Program-made: the position numbers and the translations under genes
Notes under the pieces: generated by a model
Told to the model about the DNA's origin: nothing
What the model saw: only the letters and a program-made list of their open reading frames with translations
Databases searched by the model: none
Assembly: GCA_902520335.1 (NCBI GenBank)
Contig: CABYNS010000002.1
Location: 62,001 to 126,000, forward strand
Origin: an uncultured Pelagibacteraceae bacterium
Lineage (GTDB): Bacteria > Pseudomonadota > Alphaproteobacteria > Pelagibacterales > Pelagibacteraceae
Reading direction: 5' to 3'
Length of the DNA: 64,000 nt
Shown: positions 16,806-24,571 of the stretch, piece after piece
How positions within the stretch are numbered: the stretch's first letter is position 1
Layout of the letters: every line of letters begins with the position of its first letter

Positions 16806-16856
16806 CCTCCTTTGTTAAGCAAGTTTATTTATTGTTAGCCCCATTAGGCGACCAAC
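16806..16856 (-). promoter_or_regulatory. ROSE-like RNA thermometer in the hsp20 leader
   Basis: On the minus strand CTTGCT (16818-16823) can pair with the ribosome site AGGAGG (16806-16811) across a TAACAA loop, with a G-G mismatch inside: C-G, U-G, U-A, G-G, C-G, U-A. UUGCU opposite AGGA with a G-G mismatch is the hallmark of ROSE thermometers that control bacterial ibpA/hsp20 genes. Upstream, 16834-16856 forms a second 9-pair hairpin (GTTGGTC-CC, loop TAAT, GGGGCTAAC) with one bulged G. Architecture and gene match ROSE; the leader is shorter than classical ROSE and the anti-ribosome hairpin has only a 6-base loop. Confidence 0.6.
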
Positions 16857-16862
16857 ATCTTA

Positions 16863-16891
16863 TATATGGGAGTTATTTGTTTTTTTTCAAG
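16863..16891 (-). promoter_or_regulatory. Sigma-32 type heat-shock promoter of hsp20
   Basis: On the minus strand the -35 box is CTTGAAA (16885-16891) and the -10 box is CCCATATA (16863-16870), with a 14-base spacer. This fits the RpoH consensus CTTGAAA / CCCCATnT. It begins directly after the stop of the upstream peptidase gene and would start transcription about 55 bases before the hsp20 ATG. Confidence 0.8.
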
Positions 16892-16894
16892 ATA

Positions 16895-18976
16895 TCAAAT
16901 TTGAATTTTTTCAGAAATCTTTAAAATAAACGCGTAGTCAAAAGCTATTTCTTCGATGGCACCATCTCTACCTGACTTACCTCCGTGACCTGCGTTCATT
17001 TCAGTCTTCAACAAAAGCAATTTATTATCAGTTTTTAAATCTCTAAGTTTGGCTGTAAATTTTGCTGGTTCATCAAATAATACTCTATTATCGCTTAAGC
17101 TCGTGGTAATTAACATGTGAGGGTAATCCATTTTTTTAATATTATTATATGGGGCATAAGAATAAATATAATCAAAATGGTCTTTTTTATCTTTTGCATT
17201 TCCGAATTCATCAAATTCTCCAACAGTGAGAGGCAAAGAATGATCCAAGTTAGTTGTTAATGAGTCAACAAACGGTACAGCCATAACAATTCCAAGAAAT
17301 AATTCTGGGGATTGATTAACTACTGCTCCCATTAATAAACCACCAGCCGATCCGCCCATACCAATTATTTTTCCTTTCGATGAATATCCTTTTTCAATCA
17401 AAAACTTTGCTACGTGGATGTAATCTTCAAAAGTATTTTTTTTGTTAAGAAGCTTTCCTTCTTTCCACCATTTCATTCCTCTCTCCATTCCCCCTCTAAT
17501 ATGTGCAGTTACCCATATAATATCTCTGTCAATTAAACTCAATCTAGTTGAGGAAAAATCTGGAGTCATTGAACTTCCATATGATCCATATCCATATAAA
17601 AGTAAATTTGCAGATCCATTAATTTTTGTTTTTTTATGTCTGGTTATTGTAATAGGAACTAATCTTCCATCATGAGAAGGGCACTCCAATCTTTCAACTA
17701 TATAGTCATCTGGATTATGACCAGATGGGATTTCTTGTTCTTTTACTAATTTTTTTTCTTTTGTTTTTAAATTATATAAATAAGTCTTTCCTGGTGTTTT
17801 AGGTGATGAATATGACAAGTAAACTAAGTCAGTATTTTTATTTCTTTGCATCAATGAAACACTGGGCACAATTACAGACTCGTCAGTAAATTTTAATTCT
17901 TCTTCAATCCCTGTTTGTTTATTTCTTACAAATAATTTTCCCAATGCATTTGATTTTTCCCCTCTGATAATCCAATCATTTAAAAATATTAATCCTCCAA
18001 TTAAAACCTCTTCTTTGGCAGCTATATAAATTTCCCACTTTTGATTTGATAAATCATCACATTTTTCAATTTTAAAATCCTCTGCATCATCATTAGTATG
18101 ACAATAAAAATATCCACCCCAAGAATTGATTGAATAAATTACACCTTTTTTTCTTTTTTTAATTAATTTTGGCTTTGGATTTTTTTCTGTTACCTCGAAG
18201 TAGTATTGTTCGGACGTATTATGATCTGATGTTGTTATAAAAAAATATTTTTCATCTGAACTTAAACTTATGCCCACAGTAAATGCTTCACTTTTCTCCT
18301 CGAAAATCAGCTCATCATCTTTGACTGAGGATCCAATTTTGTGTCTAAATATTTTTCTTGGTCTGTGAAATTCATCAAGCTTTGAATAAAAAAAATATTG
18401 ATCGTCCAAACTAAAAGTAATACTTCCACTTGTTTCTTCTATTTTCTCAGTGACTAATTTTCCTGAGGTAATATTTCTTATGTAAATTGTATAATATTCA
18501 GATCCTTTTAAGTCTAAAGAATAACCTAAAAGTTTGTCATTATAGCTTACCTCTAAATCACCTACACCGAAATATTCAGTTTTTAATCTCTCTTTTTCTA
18601 CATCACCATTCCAAAATTCTTCAACAGTATCACTTCCAATTTTCTTTCTAAGTTTTATCGAATAATTTCCTACTGCAGTTGTTTTAGTCCAATATTCATA
18701 TTCTTCGTCTTTAAATTTTAATGATTCATCATCTAACTTTATTCTACCTTTAATTTCATCAAATAAGATTTTCTGACATTTTTTTGTGTCTTTTAAATTA
18801 TGTTCTGTAAAATTATTTTCCTCTTCAAGATATTTCCTAACATCTGGAAGTAGCTTAGAACTATCTTTTAAAACCTCAAGAATATTATCCTGGTGAATCC
18901 AACTATAATTATCTTCCCACGTCGTATTGTGACAAGATTTAAGCTCTGGTTTTTTTTTAAGTTGTGGTATTTTCAT
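16895..18976 (-). CDS. ptrB: Oligopeptidase B (S9 prolyl oligopeptidase family)
   Basis: A 693-residue serine peptidase that cuts short peptides, probably after Arg or Lys, in the cytoplasm. The N-terminal part (about 70-410) is the seven-bladed propeller; the C-terminal alpha/beta hydrolase holds the triad Ser543 (GMGGSAGGLLMG), Asp629 (SLSDNRV) and His664 (NAGHGGKSGR). The length and the GYGSYG and RGGMERGMKWW segments match oligopeptidase B. No signal peptide is present. The gene is 14 bases from the divergent J-domain gene and ends where the hsp20 promoter begins. Confidence 0.93.
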   Translation of the reverse strand: MKIPQLKKKPELKSCHNTTWEDNYSWIHQDNILEVLKDSSKLLPDVRKYLEEENNFTEHNLKDTKKCQKILFDEIKGRIKLDDESLKFKDEEYEYWTKTTAVGNYSIKLRKKIGSDTVEEFWNGDVEKERLKTEYFGVGDLEVSYNDKLLGYSLDLKGSEYYTIYIRNITSGKLVTEKIEETSGSITFSLDDQYFFYSKLDEFHRPRKIFRHKIGSSVKDDELIFEEKSEAFTVGISLSSDEKYFFITTSDHNTSEQYYFEVTEKNPKPKLIKKRKKGVIYSINSWGGYFYCHTNDDAEDFKIEKCDDLSNQKWEIYIAAKEEVLIGGLIFLNDWIIRGEKSNALGKLFVRNKQTGIEEELKFTDESVIVPSVSLMQRNKNTDLVYLSYSSPKTPGKTYLYNLKTKEKKLVKEQEIPSGHNPDDYIVERLECPSHDGRLVPITITRHKKTKINGSANLLLYGYGSYGSSMTPDFSSTRLSLIDRDIIWVTAHIRGGMERGMKWWKEGKLLNKKNTFEDYIHVAKFLIEKGYSSKGKIIGMGGSAGGLLMGAVVNQSPELFLGIVMAVPFVDSLTTNLDHSLPLTVGEFDEFGNAKDKKDHFDYIYSYAPYNNIKKMDYPHMLITTSLSDNRVLFDEPAKFTAKLRDLKTDNKLLLLKTEMNAGHGGKSGRDGAIEEIAFDYAFILKISEKIQI

Positions 18977-18990
18977 TAGATTAAAAATAT

Positions 18991-19494
18991 ATGAATATAA
19001 TAATTTATACAGTGGTTATATTAACCATTTTTTATTTTCTATTGCGTTTAATAACTAACATTTCATCTAGGAAAATTTCAAAAGGCCTAAGATTTCTAAT
19101 TATATTAGGATTAATTGCTCTAGCAGTTTTGTTTGCTATTGGTGGAAAATTTTTATTAACCTTACCTCTTACTTTGGCAAGTTTAGCTTTATTAAAATTA
19201 AAAGGTTTGTCTATTTTCCAATTAATTTCCCTTTTTAGACTTATCCAAACATTAAGAAGATCTGGTCGCTTTTCTTTTAACCAAGCAGGTACTAATAATG
19301 TATCGTCTATATCAGTTTCAGAAGCATATAAAATTTTGAATTTAGAAATGGGCAAAAAAATTAGTAAAGAGGATGTGAATAAAGCCTATATCAAAATACA
19401 AAAAAAAATCCATCCAGATGTCTCTCCAGAAACTGCTAGATTATCATCCATTGTTAATGAGGCGAAAGATATTGTTTTAAATGATATTTCTTAA
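18991..19494 (+). CDS. Membrane-anchored J-domain protein
   Basis: A 167-residue protein with two N-terminal hydrophobic segments (about 3-22 and 34-70) and a short C-terminal J domain containing the HPD motif (residues 141-143, in KKIHPDVSPE), which stimulates DnaK ATPase. The J domain begins at VSEAYKILNLE. Related alphaproteobacterial proteins have the same layout, similar to Pam18/TIM14 or DjlA types. It would recruit DnaK to the inner membrane; its client is unknown. Its stop overlaps the convergent GT9 gene by 4 bases (TTAA). Confidence 0.85.
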   Translation: MNIIIYTVVILTIFYFLLRLITNISSRKISKGLRFLIILGLIALAVLFAIGGKFLLTLPLTLASLALLKLKGLSIFQLISLFRLIQTLRRSGRFSFNQAGTNNVSSISVSEAYKILNLEMGKKISKEDVNKAYIKIQKKIHPDVSPETARLSSIVNEAKDIVLNDIS

Positions 19495-20453
19495 TTAATA
19501 ATGTCTATAAATTTTTCAAAAATTTTTTGTGGATCTATTTTTTCTTTACCTAAAGACTTATGTGATACCGTTCTTTCTCCTTCGGGAATTATTGGAAACA
19601 TTTTTGTACTATAATTTCCATAAATCAAGGGAGTATCAGCCATTAATGTGATTGTTTTAACTCCTAAAGCTGAAGATAAATGACTAAAGCTTGAGTCGTT
19701 ACAAATAGATATATTGCAACACTTAATTAATGGTAAAATTTCACTAATCGTTAAGTTATCTAGACGAGTACAAGAATTTTTAAATTTAGACTGCAAAATT
19801 TCATTTAATATTTCCTGTTCTTCATTTGTTTTACCCGTTGCAAGAAAAAATTTGCAATTTTTTATATTTGATATTTTATCAATTACACTTAAAAAAGTTT
19901 TTGCAGGAATTCTTTTTGTAGGTCCGGAACCACCAATACCAAGAAGAATATTTAAATTATTTTTATCTATTTGAAATTTTTGTACTGCTTTAGAAATTAA
20001 TTCATTGTCAATTTGCACTTCAGGATCTTCATTTACATCTAAATTCAAATTTGTTTTTAAGAATTTTTTAGGAACTTGGGTTATGTGTTGATTGGTTTTT
20101 GTGAATAAGGGATATTGGTAAACTTGTGGAATACCAGACATTTTAGCGATTAAGCTAAATCTTAAAGATGAGTTAAAAATGAAAATTTTATCAAACTTAT
20201 GTTTTTTTAAATCGGTTGCTAAATTAAAAATACCAAAAAAACCATCATGTCTATTATTCGTTTTATTATCTCTTTCTAAGATAAGAATTTTATCGATATA
20301 TTTTGTCTGGTGTAAATATTGATTAGCTTTAGAGTTTTCTTTTACCAATATACTTATTGGTGAATTAAATTTTTTAGACAAAGCCTTTATAAATGGTAAG
20401 AAAATTACGGTATCTCCAATACCCATTCTGCTCTGAACTGCTAATATTTTCAT
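19491..20453 (-). CDS. Glycosyltransferase family 9 (heptosyltransferase-like)
   Basis: A 320-residue GT-B enzyme. The N-terminus ILAVQSRMGIGDTVIFLPFIKAL is the GT9 start (normally R-x-G-GD), with the donor-site region GIGGSGPTKRIPAKTF and the ICNDSSFSHLSSALGVKTITL motif of the C-terminal domain. GT9 members such as WaaC/WaaF add heptose to the LPS core; others act on other sugars. The exact acceptor is not clear. It is a single minus-strand gene, with a 48-base gap to the divergent DapA-family gene. Confidence 0.88.
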   Translation of the reverse strand: MKILAVQSRMGIGDTVIFLPFIKALSKKFNSPISILVKENSKANQYLHQTKYIDKILILERDNKTNNRHDGFFGIFNLATDLKKHKFDKIFIFNSSLRFSLIAKMSGIPQVYQYPLFTKTNQHITQVPKKFLKTNLNLDVNEDPEVQIDNELISKAVQKFQIDKNNLNILLGIGGSGPTKRIPAKTFLSVIDKISNIKNCKFFLATGKTNEEQEILNEILQSKFKNSCTRLDNLTISEILPLIKCCNISICNDSSFSHLSSALGVKTITLMADTPLIYGNYSTKMFPIIPEGERTVSHKSLGKEKIDPQKIFEKFIDIIN

Positions 20454-20501
20454 ATAGTATTTATAAACTTTACTGAGTATATTTTTATATAAATTTTTAT
20501 T

Positions 20502-21386
20502 ATGACAAAAATAAGAGGAATTTTTGCTGCTTCAATGTCAGTGCTTAACAATGATTTAAGCCTGAATGTTGAAAAAACAATAATGCATGCTGAGAAGCTT
20601 ATAGATCAAGGGTGTCATGGCACAGTAATATTTGGCAGCACTGGTCAATCTCAATTAATACCTATTTCAGAAAAAATTGATTTACTTAACAATCTTTCAA
20701 AAAGCAAATATCAGGATAAACATATAATTGGCACAGGTCTAAACTCTTTAAATGAAACAATAAATTTTATGAAGATAGCAATTTCATTGAACCTAAAGAA
20801 ATTTTTAATTATGCCTCCCGCTTATTATAGTTATGGTGATACAGAGGTTTTGGATTTTTATTCTAGAATAATTAATTCAGTGCCAGATTGTAAAATTATT
20901 CTTTATAATTTTGAAAAACTTAGTGGTTATAAATTTAGTTTGAAGTGTGTAGAAACACTTGTTAATAAATTTCCAGAACAAATAATTGGAGTAAAAGACA
21001 GTTCTTATAATTTGTATGAAAATTTAAAGCTTAAAAATTTTTCTATTTTACCAGGTTCAGAGACTAAATTATTAAAGGGTTTGGAATTAGGGTGTTCTGG
21101 TATAATAACTGCAACATGCAACGTTACAGCAGAATTATCCAGGAAGGTTTATGATGATTTTTTTTCAAAAAAAAAGCAGTTACATAATGATAAGTTATGT
21201 GATGTAAGAAGCACTTTTGACAAATATAATCTTATTTCAGGTTTACATACTTACTATGCTCAAAATGACAATATATATAAAAATACTTTACCACCACTAA
21301 GTCTCTTAAATCGAAATGATGAAGAGGAATTAATGAGCAGATTAAAGGACTTAGAGTTTTATAGCAAATCAACTTTGGCAGCATAA
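20502..21386 (+). CDS. DapA/NanA-family class I aldolase, specificity unknown
   Basis: A 294-residue TIM barrel. The Schiff-base Lys165 (IIGVKDSS) and the Tyr135 (IILYNF) of the family are present, as is the GSTGQS loop. True dihydrodipicolinate synthases have the motif YN-x-P-x-RTG with a substrate-binding Arg; here it reads YNFEKLSGYKFS, so that Arg is lost and the pyruvate partner is probably another aldehyde. It is followed after one base by a cyclopropane fatty acid synthase homologue, but a link between them is not known. I call family with confidence and leave the reaction open. Confidence 0.85.
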   Translation: MTKIRGIFAASMSVLNNDLSLNVEKTIMHAEKLIDQGCHGTVIFGSTGQSQLIPISEKIDLLNNLSKSKYQDKHIIGTGLNSLNETINFMKIAISLNLKKFLIMPPAYYSYGDTEVLDFYSRIINSVPDCKIILYNFEKLSGYKFSLKCVETLVNKFPEQIIGVKDSSYNLYENLKLKNFSILPGSETKLLKGLELGCSGIITATCNVTAELSRKVYDDFFSKKKQLHNDKLCDVRSTFDKYNLISGLHTYYAQNDNIYKNTLPPLSLLNRNDEEELMSRLKDLEFYSKSTLAA

Positions 21387-21387
21387 A

Positions 21388-22575
21388 ATGCAACTAGCAA
21401 GATTTCTTAATAAAGTTTTTAAAAAAGGTGGTTTTGTATTAATTGATGCTAATTCAAAAGATTATATTATTGGAGAACCAGACAATAACCCTATTAGACT
21501 AAAAATTTTAAATAAAAATCTTCATTATAAATTGTTATTTCATCCTGATTTATATTTTGGTGAGGCATATACTAATGGTGAAATTGTAATTGAAAACGGT
21601 ACACTTACAGATTTTTTAGATCTTGCCTTAATGAATTTCGGAAGGGGAGAATTAAACTTTTTCAGTTATTTAATTAATAGATTAAGGGGATCATATAGAT
21701 ATTTAACTAATTTTAACTTTATTAAAAAATCCAAAATGAATGTATCTCATCATTATGATATTAAGGACGACTTGTATGACTTATTTTTAGATCCTAAAAG
21801 ACAATATTCTTGTGCATATTTTAAAAATGAAAATGATAGTTTAGAAACAGCTCAAAATAATAAAATTCAACATATAATTAAAAAATTAAATATAAAACCT
21901 AACCAAAAAGTTTTAGATATAGGGTGTGGCTGGGGCTCACTTGCCATCGATATAGCTAAAAGTGCTCAATGTGAAGTAACAGGTATTACTTTATCAGAGA
22001 ACCAACTTAATTATTGTACTCAAAAAGCTAAAGAATTGAATTTAGAAAATCAAGTAAAGTTTAAACTCATGGATTATAGAGAGTTAAATGAAAAATTTGA
22101 TAGAATTGTAAGTGTAGGGATGTTTGAACATGTTGGAAGGAAATTTTATAAAAAATTTTTTAAACAAATCGAAAAATTGTTGAAAGAGGATGGGGTTTCA
22201 CTGATACACACCATTGGATCTGTAAATCCTCCAAGAGATCCTCATCCATGGATTACGAAATATATTTTTCCTGGTGGTTATACTCCGAGTTTAAGCGAAG
22301 TAACCAACCCTATTGAAAAAGCTGGATTAATAGTGACAGATATTGAGGTTTTAAGGCTTCATTACGCACATACGTTGAGACATTGGAAAGAAAATTGTTT
22401 AAAGAATAAAGAGAAAATTATCCAAATGTTTGACGAAAAATTTTTTAGAATGTGGGAATTTTATCTTGCTGGTTGTGAAATGGCATTCAAGTGGGGAGAT
22501 CAAGTTGTATATCAATTTCAACTTACTAAAAATTATAGTTCAACACCTGTGACTAGAGACTATATTTATCAATAA
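21388..22575 (+). CDS. cfa: Cyclopropane-fatty-acyl-phospholipid synthase family protein
   Basis: A 395-residue SAM-dependent methyltransferase related to CFA synthases, which methylate double bonds of membrane phospholipids. It has the family-specific SHHYDIKDDLYDLFLDPKRQYSCAYF region, the SAM motif VLDIGCGWGSLAIDIA, GITLSENQL and VSVGMFEHVG, and a C-terminal HYAHTLRHWKEN. Length is typical. The protein acts at the membrane face of the cytoplasm. The gene is one base from the DapA-family gene and ends in a 19-base palindrome. Confidence 0.88.
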   Translation: MQLARFLNKVFKKGGFVLIDANSKDYIIGEPDNNPIRLKILNKNLHYKLLFHPDLYFGEAYTNGEIVIENGTLTDFLDLALMNFGRGELNFFSYLINRLRGSYRYLTNFNFIKKSKMNVSHHYDIKDDLYDLFLDPKRQYSCAYFKNENDSLETAQNNKIQHIIKKLNIKPNQKVLDIGCGWGSLAIDIAKSAQCEVTGITLSENQLNYCTQKAKELNLENQVKFKLMDYRELNEKFDRIVSVGMFEHVGRKFYKKFFKQIEKLLKEDGVSLIHTIGSVNPPRDPHPWITKYIFPGGYTPSLSEVTNPIEKAGLIVTDIEVLRLHYAHTLRHWKENCLKNKEKIIQMFDEKFFRMWEFYLAGCEMAFKWGDQVVYQFQLTKNYSSTPVTRDYIYQ

Positions 22576-22585
22576 ATTATTGATA
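22567..22585. promoter_or_regulatory. Perfect 19-base palindrome at the end of cfa
   Basis: TATCAATAA, a central A, then TTATTGATA form a perfect inverted repeat with a single-base centre. It covers the cfa stop codon and lies 20 bases before the next gene. With no loop it is a poor terminator; a dimeric regulator site is possible. AT-only half-sites arise easily in this DNA. Confidence 0.3.
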
Positions 22586-22604
22586 GGATCGTTTCTTCTC
22601 AGAA

Positions 22605-23804
22605 ATGAAAAAAAAACACAAAAAATCAAAAAAAAAGACTAAAACCAAAAAGAAAAATAAAGTTACCAAAGTTAAAAGAAAAATAAATAGAATTAGAAAA
22701 AGCTTTAAAAAACAAAGAAAAAATAAGTTAATTAATAAAAGGAAAAAAAATAAGTCTAGAAAACCAAAAAAAGTCAATTATCAACCAAAAATAAAAAAAA
22801 AATCGAAAGACAGCCTAGTCTTAAAACTAGTTAAATTTCAATTATCTCTTAAGCCTCAGTTTTATTTTAAATTTAATTTTGGTTTGGAAAAAAGTATTCA
22901 GAGTTTTTTCGACAAAATTTCAGAGGTAATTTCTGACTACAAGATATTAAAAACTGATGAAAAAAGAAGAATAAAAATAGAAAAAATTGAAAGAGAAAGA
23001 AAAGAAAAAATCGAAGAAGCAGAGAAAAAAAAAGAGGAAGAAAATTTAAGATTAAAGCTTAGGGAGCAAACGTTAAAAGAAGAGGAAAGATTAGAAAAAC
23101 AAAGAACAAAAGACATAAAATTATTTTTGAGAAAAGAACAAGCGCTTTTAAGAATCGAACAAGCAGAAAAGCAAAAACAATTTTTAAAACAATTAAGATT
23201 AGATAAACAAATTGAAAAATTCAGAATAAGAGAAGTTAAAGAACTAGAAAAACTTGAGAAAATTTCCCTAAAAGAAAAAAGAGAAGATTATTCTGGGCTA
23301 CAAGATAGAATTGATAAACTAAAAGAGAAATACAGATTACTCAGAGATCAAAAAATTAAAGAAAGAGTTGAGGCACTAGGTGTTAAACTTCAAGGTGACG
23401 AAGACAGAGAAACCTTATTAGAAAAAGAAAAAGAATATACATTAGCAAGACAAAAAGTTGAATTCGCACTTGAGAGCTTTTATAGAAGCGCAAGTAGTTT
23501 AGTATTTCAACTCAATAAAAGACATATTACCCGAGATATGTCTATTTTTAGATGTATAGATAGACGATTTGAAACTGGAGAGGTTTTTATTAAATGGGAC
23601 GAGTCGTCAGACGATGAGTGGTTATTATTAATTTATATAAAAAATAACTCGCCAGATGAAGGAATTGTCATTGAAGATAAAACAAACCCTGAAAAAAATT
23701 TTTCCCATGAGTTTAGAAATGTGGACATCTTTAAAGCTTCAGACACCATGGTAGACTCTTTAACACAGCTCATTGCAAGGAAAAGAGCCAAAAATAATAA
23801 TTAA
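22605..23804 (+). CDS. Lysine-rich coiled-coil protein of unknown function
   Basis: A 399-residue protein in three parts. Residues 1-68 are an extremely basic tail with 39 Lys or Arg, like a histone-H1 or ribosomal tail, and no membrane segment or signal. After a short hydrophobic-aromatic stretch (LVKFQLSLKPQFYFKFNFG), residues 110-290 are long charged helices rich in Glu, Lys and Arg with heptad-like spacing, predicted coiled coil. The last 100 residues look globular (RDMSIFRCIDRRFETGEVFIKWDES, DDEWLLLIYIKNNS). I do not recognise the family. Roles in nucleoid, RNA or envelope binding are possible. The small membrane protein gene follows after 30 bases. Confidence 0.8.
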   Translation: MKKKHKKSKKKTKTKKKNKVTKVKRKINRIRKSFKKQRKNKLINKRKKNKSRKPKKVNYQPKIKKKSKDSLVLKLVKFQLSLKPQFYFKFNFGLEKSIQSFFDKISEVISDYKILKTDEKRRIKIEKIERERKEKIEEAEKKKEEENLRLKLREQTLKEEERLEKQRTKDIKLFLRKEQALLRIEQAEKQKQFLKQLRLDKQIEKFRIREVKELEKLEKISLKEKREDYSGLQDRIDKLKEKYRLLRDQKIKERVEALGVKLQGDEDRETLLEKEKEYTLARQKVEFALESFYRSASSLVFQLNKRHITRDMSIFRCIDRRFETGEVFIKWDESSDDEWLLLIYIKNNSPDEGIVIEDKTNPEKNFSHEFRNVDIFKASDTMVDSLTQLIARKRAKNNN

Positions 23805-23834
23805 ACTTTTATATTTAATTAGATATTATCTTAT

Positions 23835-24128
23835 ATGATTTTAGGATCTGCCTTTTTAATAATTTTATATTTAGTTTTCAGATACATTATTGCGTGGATC
23901 ACATATTATAATAATTTAGACCCAAGACTTGGTGAAAGTACGTGGCGATTTACTTATGATTATCCAGTAGTTGGTGAGAGAGACATTTCTGATCTGGATG
24001 ATAAGGATTTTGTTAGATTAAGAAGAAAAAAAAATAAAATTATATTACTAATGTACTCAATAGTCTTAGTAATGTTTGTATCCTCCATGTCTTTATTAAG
24101 TAAATTTTTATTATTTTTCACAAGTTAG
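23835..24128 (+). CDS. Small two-helix membrane protein of unknown function
   Basis: A 97-residue protein with a hydrophobic segment at each end (about residues 2-21 and 70-92). Between them lies a conserved-looking polar part, NNLDPRLGESTWRFTYDYPVVGERDISDLDD, followed by a basic RLRRKKNK stretch that should stay in the cytoplasm. I do not recognise the family. It follows the lysine-rich coiled-coil gene on the same strand with a 30-base gap, so they may be expressed together. Its last 11 bases overlap the convergent DCC-family gene. Confidence 0.7.
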   Translation: MILGSAFLIILYLVFRYIIAWITYYNNLDPRLGESTWRFTYDYPVVGERDISDLDDKDFVRLRRKKNKIILLMYSIVLVMFVSSMSLLSKFLLFFTS

Positions 24129-24474
24129 ATTTTTTTAGTTGCTTTTTATTTTTTAAGTAAAGAAAAAAGGCTACTATTTCATATACAACTGAAAATATAT
24201 TAAAGATGATTGGTAATTTAAAAAATTTATAGAGAAATTTATATTTTGGCATTTTTTTCCATAAAAATAAAAATGCTTCGGCGCCCCCTAAAATTTTTTC
24301 ACCATCTTTTATATGAAGCCTTCTTAAAAGTTGTTTACTATCTTTAGAAGTTTCCTTTTCAGCCAATTCATTATCTGTAATATCAACCCAATCGATTTCA
24401 TCTATTTTTTCTTTTTTATAAAGATCAATTTCGGCCTTACAAATTTTACAAGAATTATTAAAATAAACTTTCAT
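24118..24474 (-). CDS. DCC-family thiol-disulfide protein (DUF393)
   Basis: A 118-residue protein that begins with VYFNNSCKICKAEIDLYKKEK, the DUF393/YuxK start with a CxxC pair (Cys9, Cys12). It continues with LLRRLHIKDGEKILGGAEAFLFLWKKMP, which matches the family's second block, and ends in a hydrophobic stretch. The first residue of the D-C-C signature is Asn here instead of Asp. Members are thought to be thioredoxin-like oxidoreductases, but targets are unknown. Its 97-base upstream gap is shared with the divergent tldD. Confidence 0.85.
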   Translation of the reverse strand: MKVYFNNSCKICKAEIDLYKKEKIDEIDWVDITDNELAEKETSKDSKQLLRRLHIKDGEKILGGAEAFLFLWKKMPKYKFLYKFFKLPIIFNIFSVVYEIVAFFLYLKNKKQLKKSNL

Positions 24475-24571
24475 TGTAATAAGACAATTTACTACTAATT
24501 TACTTAATATATGTACATGCGTAAAATACGCTAGTTGAAAATTACATAAAACAATCTATTTAATATCTCTT

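Noticed and set aside
20502-21386. Dihydrodipicolinate synthase (dapA)
   Set aside because: The YN-x-P-x-RTG motif with the substrate-binding Arg is missing, so only the family was called.
22577-22777. Hydrophobic, phenylalanine-rich frame on the minus strand
   Set aside because: It is the antisense image of the lysine-rich tail (AAA read as TTT), not a membrane protein gene.
24475-24571. Promoter TTGAAA-N18-TTTAAT before tldD
   Set aside because: The putative -10 lies only a few bases from the ATG and such pairs are common by chance in this DNA.
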